Both the position numbers and the translations under genes were made by a program. Of a stretch of 37,876 nt of DNA, positions 26,365 to 35,551 are shown piece after piece. The stretch comes from Thiobacillaceae bacterium (GTDB taxonomy: Bacteria > Pseudomonadota > Gammaproteobacteria > Burkholderiales > Thiobacillaceae). Under the pieces are notes generated by a model. That model did not search any database and had not been told where the DNA came from. It worked only from the letters and a program-made list of their open reading frames with translations. How positions within the stretch are numbered: position 1 is the first letter of the stretch; each line of letters starts with the position of its first letter. Location: NCBI GenBank assembly GCA_025054655.1, contig JANWZL010000048.1, forward strand, positions 1-37,876, read 5' to 3'.

Positions 26365-27682
26365 GGAGGCGGCGGATCTCACCCTCCGCCTCGCCCTGCG
26401 CGAAGGTCATGCGTACCGTCTCGCCCAGGGCAAGCTCGGCAGCGGTGCGCACGATGCGGCCGTCGGCATGGCGCACGAGGCTGAAGCCGCGGGCGAGTAC
26501 CGCGTGAGGGTCGAGGTGATTGAGGTGCGCGGCCAGGGTTTCCAGCCGCTCGCGCCGCCGGGCAAGCCCCATGGCCAGGGCGCGCGCGAGGCCCAGGCGC
26601 AGGTGTTCGAGCCGCATGCGCTGCGGGGTCAGGCGTGGGGCGGCGGCCCGCAGCCTCGTACGGGCGTGCTGCAGGCGCTGGCGCAGCTGCGCCAGGCGCC
26701 CCCCCTGCGCCAGGCCGAGCCGGGCGGCGAGCTGCTTGAGATGCCGGCGCTGCTCGGCCAGCCGCTCGGCCGGGTGACGCAGCCGGCGGGCGAGGCCGTC
26801 GAGCCGCTGGCCCAGGGTGTTGAGCCGGCGCTCGACGTCCATGTTGAGCCGGCGGGCGAGGTGGGCGAGATGCTGCCTCAATTCGGCCGCATCGGGGGTG
26901 GCCAGTTGCGCCGCACCCGTCGGCGTGGGGGCGCGGGCATCGGCGACGAAGTCGGCTATGGTGAAGTCGGTCTCGTGGCCGATGCCGCTCACCACCGGGA
27001 TGGGCGAGGCGGCGATGGCCCGCGCCACCACCTCCTCGTTGTAGGCCCATAGGTCCTCGAGACTGCCGCCGCCACGCACGAGCAGCAGCACCTCGCACTC
27101 GGCGCGTGCCCCGGCCAGGGCGAGCGCTGCGGCGATCTGCGTCGCCGCCCCCTCGCCCTGCACCGGCGTGGGGTAGAGGATCACCCGTGCGGCCGGCCAG
27201 CGGCGGGCGAGGGTGGTGAGGACGTCGCGCAGCGCTGCTGCCTGGGGCGAGGTGACGAGGCCGATCGCGCGCGGGTAGCGGGGTAGCGGGCGTTTGCGCG
27301 CGGGGTCGAACAGGCCCTCGCGCGCGAGCTTCTCCTTCAGCCGCAAAAAGGCCTCGTACAGCGCCCCCAGGCCGGCGCGGCGCATGCTCTCGACCATGAG
27401 CTGGAATTCGCCGCGCGGCTCGTACAGCGTGGGTTGGGCCCGCACCTCCACGCGCATGCCCTCGGCCGGGGTCCAGTCCAGCAGCTGGTTGCGGTTGCGG
27501 TACATGGCGCAGCGCACGGCGGCCTGCGCGTCCTTGAGGGTGAAATACCAATGGCCGGAGGCGGCGCGGGTGAAGTTGGACACCTCGCCTGCCACCCACA
27601 GCTGCGGCAGGGTGCGCTCCAGGGCCAGGCGGGCGAGGCGGTTCAATTCGCTTACCGTGATGACGGGGGCGGCGGGCTGCAT
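26330..27682 (-). CDS. xseA: Exodeoxyribonuclease VII large subunit
   Basis: XseA with XseB degrades single-stranded DNA in both directions and takes part in repair. The 450-aa protein has the N-terminal OB fold ([20 protein letters not shown], residues about 27-46), the catalytic core with [15 protein letters not shown] and [20 protein letters not shown], and the long Arg-rich coiled-coil region before the short C-terminal ARGFSLVR segment. The start at 27682 ([14 protein letters not shown]) gives the usual N-terminus; the frame continues upstream but would overlap rmuC. Only 36 bp separate it from the divergent rmuC start, so the promoters must overlap. xseB is not in the window. Confidence 0.96.
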   Translation of the reverse strand: MQPAAPVITVSELNRLARLALERTLPQLWVAGEVSNFTRAASGHWYFTLKDAQAAVRCAMYRNRNQLLDWTPAEGMRVEVRAQPTLYEPRGEFQLMVESMRRAGLGALYEAFLRLKEKLAREGLFDPARKRPLPRYPRAIGLVTSPQAAALRDVLTTLARRWPAARVILYPTPVQGEGAATQIAAALALAGARAECEVLLLVRGGGSLEDLWAYNEEVVARAIAASPIPVVSGIGHETDFTIADFVADARAPTPTGAAQLATPDAAELRQHLAHLARRLNMDVERRLNTLGQRLDGLARRLRHPAERLAEQRRHLKQLAARLGLAQGGRLAQLRQRLQHARTRLRAAAPRLTPQRMRLEHLRLGLARALAMGLARRRERLETLAAHLNHLDPHAVLARGFSLVRHADGRIVRTAAELALGETVRMTFAQGEAEGEIRRLLTPLEDRAARS

Positions 27683-27718
27683 GGCCCGATTATCGCACCG
27701 GGGCGCTATCATGCGCGG

Positions 27719-28882
27719 ATGGAGGCATGGCTTGTGTTCGCCTTGGGGCTCGCCCTGGGGGTGTTGGCGGGGCTCGCCGTGGGGTCTTTCCTGCGTGTGC
27801 GCGCCGATCGGCGCGAGGCCGCAGCATTCCGAGCGGCGGCGGCCGAGGCGCTGCACGAGGCGCAGGCGAGCTTCCTCGCCCTGGCCGAACAGCGCCTCAA
27901 TGCCCAACAGGCGGCGGCGCGCGGGGAACTGGAGGCGCGGCGGCAGGCGGTGGAGGCGCTCATCAAACCGATCGGCGAGGCCCTGCGGCGACTGGATGAG
28001 CGCGTGGGGCGCGAGTGGGGCGAGGTGCGGGCGGGGCTTGCCGAGCAGCTGCGTGGTCTGGCCGCCGCCCAGGACGCCCTGCGCCAGGAGACCGGGCGCT
28101 TGGTCAGCGCCTTACGCCGTCCCGAGGTGCGCGGGCGCTGGGGGGAAGTGCAACTGAAGCGCGCGGTGGAACTGGCCGGCATGCTGCCCCACTGCGACTT
28201 CGAGGAACAGAGGGCGGTGGCGGGCGGACAGCAGCGGCCCGATCTGATCGTCCATCTGCCGGGCGGCAAGACCGTGGTGGTGGACGCCAAGGCACCGCTC
28301 GCCGCCTATCTCGATGCGCTGGAGGCCGCGGACGAAGCCGCACGGCGCACGGCCCTGCAGCGTTACGTGCAGCATGTGCGCACGCATGTCCAGGCGCTCG
28401 CCGCCAAGGCCTACTGGCAGCGTCTGCAGCCGGCACCCGAGTTCGTGGTGCTGTTCCTGCCCGGCGAGGCCTTCTTCAGCGCCGCCCTCACCGAAGCGCC
28501 CGAGCTGATGGAGGAGGCGGCGCGGCACAACGTCATCCTCACCGGCCCCACTGGGCTCATCGCCCTGCTCAAGGCGGCCCATCACGGCTGGCGCGAGGCG
28601 GCCTTGGAGGACAACGCCCGCGCGGTGAGCGCCCTGGGTGCGGAGCTGTATGCGCGGCTCGCTAAACTCGCCGAACACTGGGCGGCCGCCGGCCGGGCCC
28701 TGGCCCAAGCCACCGAGGCCTACAACCGCGCCACCGGCAGCCTGGAAGCGCGCGTACTGGTGAGCGCGCGGCGGCTGGCCGAACTGCACGCCGCCCCGGC
28801 CGGGCAGCCCCTGCCCGAACTCTCACCGGTGGAGGTCAGCCCCCGCAGCCCGCAGGCACCCGAACTCACCTCCCCGCCCTGA
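27719..28882 (+). CDS. rmuC: DNA recombination protein RmuC
   Basis: RmuC is a putative nuclease-fold protein that limits rearrangements at inverted repeats. The 387-aa product begins with a membrane helix (residues 1-24, [20 protein letters not shown]), then a coiled-coil region (to about 130) and the conserved domain with [47 protein letters not shown] and [12 protein letters not shown]. It is somewhat shorter than E. coli RmuC (475 aa), mostly in the coiled coil. It is divergent from xseA, another DNA repair gene. The 30-bp gap to the transporter downstream suggests co-transcription. Confidence 0.93.
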   Translation: MEAWLVFALGLALGVLAGLAVGSFLRVRADRREAAAFRAAAAEALHEAQASFLALAEQRLNAQQAAARGELEARRQAVEALIKPIGEALRRLDERVGREWGEVRAGLAEQLRGLAAAQDALRQETGRLVSALRRPEVRGRWGEVQLKRAVELAGMLPHCDFEEQRAVAGGQQRPDLIVHLPGGKTVVVDAKAPLAAYLDALEAADEAARRTALQRYVQHVRTHVQALAAKAYWQRLQPAPEFVVLFLPGEAFFSAALTEAPELMEEAARHNVILTGPTGLIALLKAAHHGWREAALEDNARAVSALGAELYARLAKLAEHWAAAGRALAQATEAYNRATGSLEARVLVSARRLAELHAAPAGQPLPELSPVEVSPRSPQAPELTSPP

Positions 28883-28912
28883 CATCTCCTCACCCCTCAC
28901 CCCTCACCCCCA

Positions 28913-29779
28913 ATGTCCTCTGCCTGGATGCTGCTTGCCGGTCTGTCCTTCGCCCTCATGGGGGTGGCGGTCAAACTGGGCACGCCGTGGTTTTCCAGCC
29001 ATGAGCTGGTGTTTTACCGTTCCGCCTTCGGGCTCATCCTGGTCCTGGGCGCAGTCACCCTGCACGACGGGCTGCGCGGCCTGCGCGCGCTGTCCGGGGC
29101 GCACCTTGGCCTGCACGTGCGCCGTGGGCTGATCGGCTTCGCGGCGCTGGCGACTTATTTCTACAGCCTCACGCGGCTGCCGCTGTCGATGGCCGTGACG
29201 CTCAATTACACCTCGCCGCTGTTCTTGGCGCTGCTCGCCCCGCTGACCCTCGGGGAACGACTGCGTGCGGCACAGATCACCGCCGTGGCCCTCGGCTTTG
29301 CCGGGGTCGTCCTGCTGTTGCGGCCCTGGCAGGCGCAGGCCGAACTCGCTGCCGGCCTGATCGGCCTCGCCTCGGGTCTGCTGGCGGGGCTCGCCTACGT
29401 GCACGTGCGTGCCCTGGGGCGGCACGACGAGCCCGAGTGGCGCACGGTATTCTGGTTCTCCGCCATCTCCACCCTGGGCGCGGCCGCCCTGGCGAGCGCG
29501 CAGGGTTGGCAGCCGGCGGTCGCGCCGCACTGGGCGCTGCTGCTGGGAATGGGGCTCGCCGCCACGGTCGGGCAGCTCGCCATGACGCGCGCCTACCGCA
29601 AGGGGCACACCGCGGTGGTGGCGGCCTTCGCCTACAGTACGGTGATCTTTGCCACCCTGCTCGATGTCATAATCTGGCAGGTGCGGCTGCCGCCCGTGGC
29701 CTGGCTGGGCATCGCCTTGACCGTCGCCGCCGGCGTCTGGGCCGCCATACTCAATGTGCGCACGGAGGGCAGGGCATGA
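28913..29779 (+). CDS. EamA/DMT-family transporter
   Basis: A 288-aa inner-membrane protein with about ten hydrophobic segments in two EamA repeats: FALMGVAVKLG near the start of the first, and a second from about residue 150 (GLIGLASGLLAGLAYVHVRAL). Drug/metabolite transporters of this group export amino acids, nucleosides or metabolites; the substrate cannot be told from sequence. Its stop overlaps the start of the STAS-like gene as ATGA, so the two are coupled. Confidence 0.9.
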   Translation: MSSAWMLLAGLSFALMGVAVKLGTPWFSSHELVFYRSAFGLILVLGAVTLHDGLRGLRALSGAHLGLHVRRGLIGFAALATYFYSLTRLPLSMAVTLNYTSPLFLALLAPLTLGERLRAAQITAVALGFAGVVLLLRPWQAQAELAAGLIGLASGLLAGLAYVHVRALGRHDEPEWRTVFWFSAISTLGAAALASAQGWQPAVAPHWALLLGMGLAATVGQLAMTRAYRKGHTAVVAAFAYSTVIFATLLDVIIWQVRLPPVAWLGIALTVAAGVWAAILNVRTEGRA

Positions 29780-30123
29780 TCAGCATCACCACCCAGGGCA
29801 ATCTGGTCAGCGTCTCGGTGCTGGGGGAGTTCACCCTGGCCGATTACCGGGAGTTCGAGGAGCACGTCCTCTACACCCTGCAGTTTCAGGGCGGGGTGAA
29901 CCTGCTCATGGATCTGCGCGACATGGTCAGCTACACGCTGGACGTGGCCTGGGAGGAGATCCGCTTCGCCCGCGCGCACCGCTACGACTTCCGCAAGATC
30001 GCGGTGGTCACCACCGACCAATGGCTGGTGTGGATCGCCTGGCTCAACCGCCTGTTCGTCGAGGCCGAGCTGCGGGTGTTCGACGATCCGGGCACGGCAT
30101 TGGAATGGCTGCAGGAACCCTGA
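29776..30123 (+). CDS. STAS/SpoIIAA-like protein
   Basis: A 115-aa soluble protein resembling the SpoIIAA-like/STAS group: an N-terminal strand with LVSVSVLGEFTLADYREFEE, then NLLMDLRDMVSYTLDVAWEEIRFA and KIAVVTTDQWLVWIAWL. These proteins are often regulatory or lipid-binding; the role here is unknown. It is translationally coupled to the EamA transporter (ATGA overlap), so it may modulate it. A 66-bp gap, relatively AT-rich near 30160-30175, separates it from leuC and probably holds the leu operon promoter, though I could not define one. Confidence 0.75.
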   Translation: MISITTQGNLVSVSVLGEFTLADYREFEEHVLYTLQFQGGVNLLMDLRDMVSYTLDVAWEEIRFARAHRYDFRKIAVVTTDQWLVWIAWLNRLFVEAELRVFDDPGTALEWLQEP

Positions 30124-30189
30124 GGGCTGCACCTGCAGACTGCCGAGTGTTGTGCCAGAATATACGTTTTTTGCTGTGACTTTGAGCGC

Positions 30190-31605
30190 ATGAGCGGCCG
30201 CACCCTGTACGACAAGCTGTGGGACGCCCACGTGGTGCACGTCGAGCCCGACGGCACCGCGCTGCTGTACATCGACCGGCACCTGGTGCACGAGGTGACC
30301 AGCCCGCAGGCGTTCGAGGGCTTGCGGCTGGCCGGCCGGCGTGTGTGGCGCCCGGACAGCGTGCTGGCCGTGCCCGATCACAACGTCCCCACGCGCGATC
30401 GCGCCTCAGGCATCGCCGACCCCGTCTCGCGTCTGCAGGTGGCTACCCTGGACGAGAACTGCCGGACCTTTGGGTTGACCGAGTTCGGCATGGACGACCG
30501 CCGCCAGGGCATCGTGCACGTGATCGGTCCCGAGCAGGGTTTCACCCAGCCCGGCATGACCATCGTCTGCGGCGACTCGCACACCAGCACGCACGGCGCC
30601 TTCGCGGCGCTCGCCTTCGGCATCGGCACCTCGGAGGTGGAGCACGTGCTCGCCACGCAGTGCCTATGGCAGAAGAAGTCGAAGCGCATGCTGATCCGGG
30701 TGGAGGGGGTGCTTGCGCCGGGGGTGACGGCCAAGGACCTCGCGCTCGCCATCATCGGCCGCATCGGTACCGCCGGCGGCACGGGTCATGCGGTGGAGTT
30801 CGCCGGCAGCAGCATCCGTGCCCTCTCCATGGAGGGGCGCATGACCCTGTGCAACATGGCCATCGAGGCCGGGGCGCGGGTGGGGCTGGTGGGCGTGGAC
30901 GACAAGACCATCGCCTACCTGCGCGGCCGCCCCTATGCGCCCGAGGGCGAACAATGGGAGCAGGCGGTCGCCTACTGGCGGCAGTTTGTCAGCGACCCGG
31001 ACGCCGTGTTCGACCGGGTGGTGGAGATCGATGCGGCCACCATCGCCCCGCAGGTCACCTGGGGCACCTCGCCCGAGATGGTGGTGCCGGTGACCGGCCG
31101 CGTGCCCGATCCGGCCGAGGCACCCGACGAGGTACGGCGCCGCGACTGGGCCCGGGCGCTGGAGTACATGGGGCTCGAACCGCACACCCCGATCACCGAC
31201 GTGCGCGTGGACAAGGTCTTCATCGGCTCTTGCACCAATGCGCGTATCGAGGACCTGCGCGCGGCGGCGGCGGTGGCGCGCGGCCGGCGGGTGGCGCCGA
31301 ACGTGAAACTCGCCATGGTGGTGCCGGGTTCCGGCCTGGTCAGGGCCCAGGCCGAGGCCGAGGGGCTGGACCGGGTGTTCAAGGAGGCCGGCTTCGAATG
31401 GCGCGACCCCGGCTGCTCCATGTGCCTGGCCATGAACGCCGACCGGCTGGAGCCGGGTGAGCGCTGCGCCTCTACCTCCAACCGCAATTTCGAGGGCCGC
31501 CAAGGGGCGGGCGGGCGCACGCATCTGGTCAGCCCCGCCATGGCCGCGGCGGCGGCGGTGTTTGGTCGTTTCGTCGATGTGCGTCAGTTGGAGGGTGTGT
31601 CATGA
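30190..31605 (+). CDS. leuC: 3-isopropylmalate dehydratase large subunit
   Basis: LeuC with LeuD isomerises 2-isopropylmalate to 3-isopropylmalate in leucine synthesis. The 471-aa aconitase-family protein has the three [4Fe-4S] ligands at C348 ([11 protein letters not shown]), C409 and C412 (GCSMCLAMN), and the early [13 protein letters not shown] motif. It starts the leuC-lipoprotein-leuD-MNT-HEPN-leuB-asd-usg gene string. Its stop overlaps the next ATG as ATGA. No leuA or leader attenuator is visible. Confidence 0.98.
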   Translation: MSGRTLYDKLWDAHVVHVEPDGTALLYIDRHLVHEVTSPQAFEGLRLAGRRVWRPDSVLAVPDHNVPTRDRASGIADPVSRLQVATLDENCRTFGLTEFGMDDRRQGIVHVIGPEQGFTQPGMTIVCGDSHTSTHGAFAALAFGIGTSEVEHVLATQCLWQKKSKRMLIRVEGVLAPGVTAKDLALAIIGRIGTAGGTGHAVEFAGSSIRALSMEGRMTLCNMAIEAGARVGLVGVDDKTIAYLRGRPYAPEGEQWEQAVAYWRQFVSDPDAVFDRVVEIDAATIAPQVTWGTSPEMVVPVTGRVPDPAEAPDEVRRRDWARALEYMGLEPHTPITDVRVDKVFIGSCTNARIEDLRAAAAVARGRRVAPNVKLAMVVPGSGLVRAQAEAEGLDRVFKEAGFEWRDPGCSMCLAMNADRLEPGERCASTSNRNFEGRQGAGGRTHLVSPAMAAAAAVFGRFVDVRQLEGVS

Positions 31606-31760
31606 CGGCGAAGAACTGGATCATCCTAGGTGTGGTGAAGGTGGTGCTGCTGGCAGTGGCCGTGGGCGTGGTCTTCTCCATCTACGGTTGCAATACCATC
31701 CGCGGCATCGGCCAGGACATCGAGCGTGCCGGCGAGGCGATCCAGAGGTCCACGCGCTGA
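31602..31760 (+). CDS. Entericidin A/B-family lipoprotein
   Basis: A 52-aa protein: a short N-terminus, a hydrophobic export helix ([19 protein letters not shown]), a lipobox ending in YGC (Cys30) and the entericidin-like tail [18 protein letters not shown]. Entericidin A/B form a lipoprotein antidote/toxin locus in enteric bacteria; homologues occur between leuC and leuD in some proteobacteria. The lipobox is not ideal (SIYGC). It overlaps leuC by ATGA and ends 9 bp before leuD, so its expression is tied to leucine synthesis. Confidence 0.85.
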   Translation: MTAKNWIILGVVKVVLLAVAVGVVFSIYGCNTIRGIGQDIERAGEAIQRSTR

Positions 31761-31769
31761 GGTCCGCTC

Positions 31770-32408
31770 ATGCAAGCCTTCACACGCCACGAGGGGCTGG
31801 TGGCCCCGCTCGACCGCGCCAACGTGGACACCGATGCCATCATTCCCAAGCAGTTCCTGAAATCGATCCAGCGCACAGGTTTCGGGCCCTACCTGTTCGA
31901 CGAGTGGCGTTATCTGGATCGCGGCGAGCCGGGCATGGACTGTAGCCGTCGGCCGCTCAACCCCGATTTCGTGCTCAACCAGCCGCGTTACCGCGGAGCG
32001 AGCATCCTGCTCGCGCGTGAAAACTTCGGCTGCGGCTCCTCGCGCGAACACGCGCCCTGGGCCCTGGCCGACTACGGCTTTCGGGCGCTGATCGCCCCCT
32101 CTTTCGCCGACATCTTCTACAACAACTGTTTCAAGAACGGGCTGCTGCCCATCGTCCTGCCGGCCGCGACGGTCGATCGTCTGTTCCGCGAGGTCTACGC
32201 CCAGGAGGGCTATCGCCTGAGCATAGACCTGCAGGCGCAGACCGTGACCACCCCCGAGGGTGAGGTGTTGACCTTCGACGTGGACCCCGAGCGCAAGCAC
32301 CGTCTGCTGCATGGCCTGGACGACATCGGGCTGACACTCCAGCACGTGGAGGCGATCCGCGCCTATGAACAACGCCGGCGCCAGGAGGCGCCCTGGCTCT
32401 TCGCCTGA
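31770..32408 (+). CDS. leuD: 3-isopropylmalate dehydratase small subunit
   Basis: 212-aa swivelling domain subunit that completes isopropylmalate isomerase with LeuC. Visible are [19 protein letters not shown] near the N-terminus and [20 protein letters not shown] near residues 75-94, both typical of LeuD. It is separated from leuC only by the entericidin-like gene and is followed after 6 bp by the MNT gene. Confidence 0.97.
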   Translation: MQAFTRHEGLVAPLDRANVDTDAIIPKQFLKSIQRTGFGPYLFDEWRYLDRGEPGMDCSRRPLNPDFVLNQPRYRGASILLARENFGCGSSREHAPWALADYGFRALIAPSFADIFYNNCFKNGLLPIVLPAATVDRLFREVYAQEGYRLSIDLQAQTVTTPEGEVLTFDVDPERKHRLLHGLDDIGLTLQHVEAIRAYEQRRRQEAPWLFA

Positions 32409-32414
32409 TCGCCC

Positions 32415-32705
32415 ATGCGGCTCACACTCGAGCAGGTGCAGTTCATCAAGGCCACCGTCGAGCGGTATTTCGGTCCAGGGGCGCGGGTATGGTTGTTCGG
32501 CTCGCGCCTGGATGACGCCAAGCGGGGCGGTGACGTGGACTTGTACGTCGAGCCGTGCAAGCCCGGGGCGTGGTTCCAGCGGCGTCTGCTTTGTCTGGTC
32601 GAGTTGAAAGAGGGCCTGCCTTATCCCATCGATCTGGTGGTGGCCGAACCGGGGCTGCCCCGCGCTGTCGATCGGATCGCCCGCGCGGAGGGTGTGCGGC
32701 TGTGA
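32415..32705 (+). CDS. MNT-domain nucleotidyltransferase, putative antitoxin (second module)
   Basis: A 96-aa minimal nucleotidyltransferase with G29-S30 ... D40-V-D42 (FGSRLDDAKRGGDVDLYV) and a third acidic residue in PIDLVV. It is the likely neutralising partner of the HEPN protein encoded next, whose GTG start overlaps its stop (GTGA). It starts 6 bp after leuD, so the module is embedded in the leu operon. The gene order is MNT then HEPN, opposite to the module in the nrd operon, and its sequence is clearly different from that copy. Confidence 0.85.
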   Translation: MRLTLEQVQFIKATVERYFGPGARVWLFGSRLDDAKRGGDVDLYVEPCKPGAWFQRRLLCLVELKEGLPYPIDLVVAEPGLPRAVDRIARAEGVRL

Positions 32706-33343
32706 GCGATAGGCAACACAAGAGCGCATGGATCGCCGCCTTGCATGCGCAGGTCTCGAACCTGAAGCGCATGCGCAAACATTTGGGCACCTCGAAAAAC
32801 CGTCGCGAGCGGTTGGAGGGCAAGGCGCACGGAGCGCAGGATACGAGACATATCAAGCAGATAGGCGAGCATCCGAGCACCGCGCAACGCCGCCATCCGG
32901 CCACGCAGCAGGTTTTTCGAGGTGCCCTTCTGGACTACTCCCGTGGCAAGATTAGGGCTTGGTGGCATCAGGACAGCGAGGTCGACCAGCTTGACGAGGA
33001 CAGGTTGGAGTCGCTGGCAGCGTTCAAGGCGCGTTTCGCCGAATTGCAGGACCATTTGGGCGGGGCCATGCGGCTCGTGGCGCGCATCGAGGACGAGGAC
33101 ATCACCCGTTTCACCGATGTGCTGGATGACATGACCCGGCTCGGCGTCTCGGACGACATGGAAAACGGGCAGGCGGTGCGTGAATTGCGCAACGCCGCCG
33201 CGCACGACTATGCCGCGGCCAACGCCGAGAAGGTGCGTCATTTCGAGCAGCTGCTGCACTATACGCCCTATCAGTGCGAGACCCTCGAACGCCTTCGGCA
33301 TTTTGTGGAAACCGCTTATCCCCGAGTCACAGCGAACGAATGA
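32702..33343 (+). CDS. HEPN-domain protein, putative toxin, carrying an in-frame MITE-like insert
   Basis: A 213-aa product starting with GTG at 32702. The C-terminal two thirds form a HEPN-type helical domain with the RX4H motif RNAAAH at residues 163-168 followed by [10 protein letters not shown], as in MNT-associated HEPN toxins. Residues about 28-76 are encoded by a MITE-like element (32785-32927) inserted without stopping the frame; they are Arg/Gln/His-rich and unlike the rest. Without the insert the protein would be about 165 aa, near the family norm. Whether the protein still folds is uncertain. Its stop overlaps the leuB start as ATGA, so leuB translation is coupled to it. Confidence 0.75.
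   Translation: MSDRQHKSAWIAALHAQVSNLKRMRKHLGTSKNRRERLEGKAHGAQDTRHIKQIGEHPSTAQRRHPATQQVFRGALLDYSRGKIRAWWHQDSEVDQLDEDRLESLAAFKARFAELQDHLGGAMRLVARIEDEDITRFTDVLDDMTRLGVSDDMENGQAVRELRNAAAHDYAAANAEKVRHFEQLLHYTPYQCETLERLRHFVETAYPRVTANE
32785..32927. repeat. MITE-like palindromic element, copy 3, inside the HEPN gene
   Basis: A 143-bp element bounded by a perfect 17-bp inverted repeat, GGGCACCTCGAAAAACC (32785-32801) and its reverse complement (32911-32927). Its interior matches the reverse complements of copies 1 and 2 (GTCGCGAGCGG, GGCAAGGCGC, TAGGCGAG and CGCAGCAG blocks), so it lies in the opposite orientation. Its terminal repeats are unlike those of the other copies. It adds codons in frame to the HEPN gene; no clear target-site duplication could be defined. 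Confidence 0.85.
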
Positions 33344-34407
33344 ACGCGAAAATCGCCATCCTGCCGGGCGACGGCATCGGCCCGGAGATCGTCGCCCAGG
33401 CGGTGAAGGTGCTGGATGCCCTGCGCCGCGAGGGTCTGAAGATCGAGACCGAGACCGCCCCCATCGGCGGGGCCGGCTATGACGCGGCCGGCGACCCCCT
33501 GCCCGAGGCCACCCTGCGCCTGGCCGAGGCGGCCGACGCCGTGCTGCTGGGGGCAGTGGGTGGGCCGCAGTACGACACCCTGCCGCGCGAGCTGCGGCCC
33601 GAGCGGGGTCTGCTGCGCATCCGCAAGGAACTCAACCTGTTCGCCAACCTGCGGCCGGCCCTGCTCTATCCGGAGCTGGCCGCCGCCTCCACCCTCAAAC
33701 CCGAGGTGGTGGCGGGGCTGGACCTGATGATCGTGCGCGAGCTCACCGGCGACGTCTACTTCGGCGCGCCGCGCGGGATCGAGACGCGCGCGGGCGAGCG
33801 GGTGGGGGTCAACACCATGCTCTACAGCGAGGGCGAGATCCGCCGTGTGGCACGGGTGGCCTTCGACATCGCCATGAAGCGCGGCCGGCGCTTGTGTTCG
33901 GTGGACAAGGCCAACGTGCTGGAGTGCTCGGAGCTGTGGCGCACAGTGGTGACGGAGGTGGCGCGCGACTACCCACAGGTGGAGTTGACCCACATGTACG
34001 TGGACAACGCCGCCATGCAGCTCGTACGCGCGCCCAAACAGTTCGACGTGATCCTCACCGGCAACTTGTTCGGCGACATCTTGTCGGACGAGGCGGCCAT
34101 GCTGTCGGGCTCCATCGGCATGCTGCCCTCGGCCTCGCTCGATGCGCACGGCAAGGGCCTGTACGAGCCCATCCACGGCAGCGCCCCGGACATCGCCGGC
34201 CAGGACAAGGCCAACCCGCTTGCCACTGTGCTATCGCTGGCGATGATGTTCCGCTACAGTCTCGATGACGCTGAGACCGCCGGGCGCATCGAGGCGGCAG
34301 TGCGCAAGGTGATCGCCGCCGGCTACCGCACCGGCGACATCTACAGCCCCGGCTGCCGGCTGGTGTCCTGCAGCGCCATGGGGGATGCGGTGGTGGCGGC
34401 TTTGTGA
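33340..34407 (+). CDS. leuB: 3-isopropylmalate dehydrogenase
   Basis: LeuB oxidises 3-isopropylmalate with NAD and decarboxylates it to 2-ketoisocaproate. The 355-aa protein begins [13 protein letters not shown] and has [19 protein letters not shown], the metal-binding [16 protein letters not shown] and the NAD-binding [15 protein letters not shown]. The start at 33340 overlaps the HEPN stop (ATGA). The next gene, asd, begins 23 bp after its stop. Confidence 0.98.
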   Translation: MNAKIAILPGDGIGPEIVAQAVKVLDALRREGLKIETETAPIGGAGYDAAGDPLPEATLRLAEAADAVLLGAVGGPQYDTLPRELRPERGLLRIRKELNLFANLRPALLYPELAAASTLKPEVVAGLDLMIVRELTGDVYFGAPRGIETRAGERVGVNTMLYSEGEIRRVARVAFDIAMKRGRRLCSVDKANVLECSELWRTVVTEVARDYPQVELTHMYVDNAAMQLVRAPKQFDVILTGNLFGDILSDEAAMLSGSIGMLPSASLDAHGKGLYEPIHGSAPDIAGQDKANPLATVLSLAMMFRYSLDDAETAGRIEAAVRKVIAAGYRTGDIYSPGCRLVSCSAMGDAVVAAL

Positions 34408-34430
34408 GTCTTCACGCGAGGAGTACGGAC

Positions 34431-35543
34431 ATGAAACGGGTAGGACTGATCGGCTGGCGCGGCATGGTGGGCTCCGTGCTGATGGGGCGCATGCGCGAGG
34501 AGGGGGATTTCGACCTCATCGAACCGGTGTTCTTCTCCACCTCCAACGCCGGCGGCCAGGGCCCCGACATTGGCCGCGAGCTGCCGCTGCTCAAGGATGC
34601 GATGTCCATCGAGGAGCTCAGGGCGATGGACATCATCCTCACCTGCCAAGGCGGCGACTACACCAAGGAGGTCTACCCGAGGCTCAGACAGGCGGGCTGG
34701 CAGGGCTACTGGATCGACGCCGCCTCCACCCTGCGCATGCAGGAGGACGCCATCATCATCCTCGACCCGGTCAACCTGCACGTCATCCGCGAGGCGTTGG
34801 CACGCGGGGTGAAGACCTACGTAGGCGGCAACTGCACGGTGTCGCTCATGCTCATGGCTATGGGCGGCCTGTTCGCGGCCGATCTCGTCGAGTGGGTCAG
34901 CCCCATGACCTATCAGGCCGCCAGCGGCGCGGGTGCGCGCAACATGCGCGAACTCCTCGTGCAGATGGGGGCCATCCACGCCGAGGTGAAGGACCTGCTC
35001 GACGACCCCGCCAGCGCCATCCTGGAGATCGACCGCAAGGTGACCGCCTTTCTGCGCTCCGATCGCTACCCGCTGGAGGCGTGGCCCGTGCCGCTGGCAG
35101 CTAGCCTCATCCCCTGGATCGACAGCCAGCTCGACAGCGGCCAGAGCCGCGAGGAATGGAAGGCGCAGGTGGAGGCGAACAAGATCCTCGGCCGCGCCCA
35201 CGACCCCATCCCCATCGACGGGCTGTGCGTGCGTATCGGCGCCATGCGCTGCCACAGCCAGGCGCTCACCATCAAGCTCAAACGCGACGTGCCGCTGGCC
35301 GATCTCGAGGCCCTCATCGCCCAGCACAACGCCTGGGTCAAGGTGGTGCCTAACGACCGCGAGATCACCCTACGTGAGCTGACCCCGGCGGCGGTGACCG
35401 GCACGCTGACCGTGCCCGTGGGACGGCTGCGCAAGCTCAACATGGGGCCGCAGTACCTCACCGCCTTCACGGTGGGGGATCAGCTGCTGTGGGGGGCGGC
35501 CGAACCCCTGCGGCGCATGCTGCGCATCCTGCTGGAGGCTTGA
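34431..35543 (+). CDS. asd: Aspartate-semialdehyde dehydrogenase
   Basis: Asd reduces aspartyl phosphate to the semialdehyde, the branch point to lysine, diaminopimelate, threonine and methionine. The 370-aa protein has the N-terminal [13 protein letters not shown] nucleotide fold, the catalytic cysteine C135 in [10 protein letters not shown] and the active-site histidine H275 in [12 protein letters not shown], as in the gram-negative E. coli type. The ATG at 34431 is preceded by GAGGAG. The leuB-asd-usg order is common in gammaproteobacteria. Confidence 0.97.
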   Translation: MKRVGLIGWRGMVGSVLMGRMREEGDFDLIEPVFFSTSNAGGQGPDIGRELPLLKDAMSIEELRAMDIILTCQGGDYTKEVYPRLRQAGWQGYWIDAASTLRMQEDAIIILDPVNLHVIREALARGVKTYVGGNCTVSLMLMAMGGLFAADLVEWVSPMTYQAASGAGARNMRELLVQMGAIHAEVKDLLDDPASAILEIDRKVTAFLRSDRYPLEAWPVPLAASLIPWIDSQLDSGQSREEWKAQVEANKILGRAHDPIPIDGLCVRIGAMRCHSQALTIKLKRDVPLADLEALIAQHNAWVKVVPNDREITLRELTPAAVTGTLTVPVGRLRKLNMGPQYLTAFTVGDQLLWGAAEPLRRMLRILLEA

Positions 35544-35551
35544 GCGCGCGC

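Noticed and set aside
30124-30189. Possible leucine attenuator before leuC
   Set aside because: The 66-bp gap is too short and contains no leucine-codon leader peptide or alternative hairpins.
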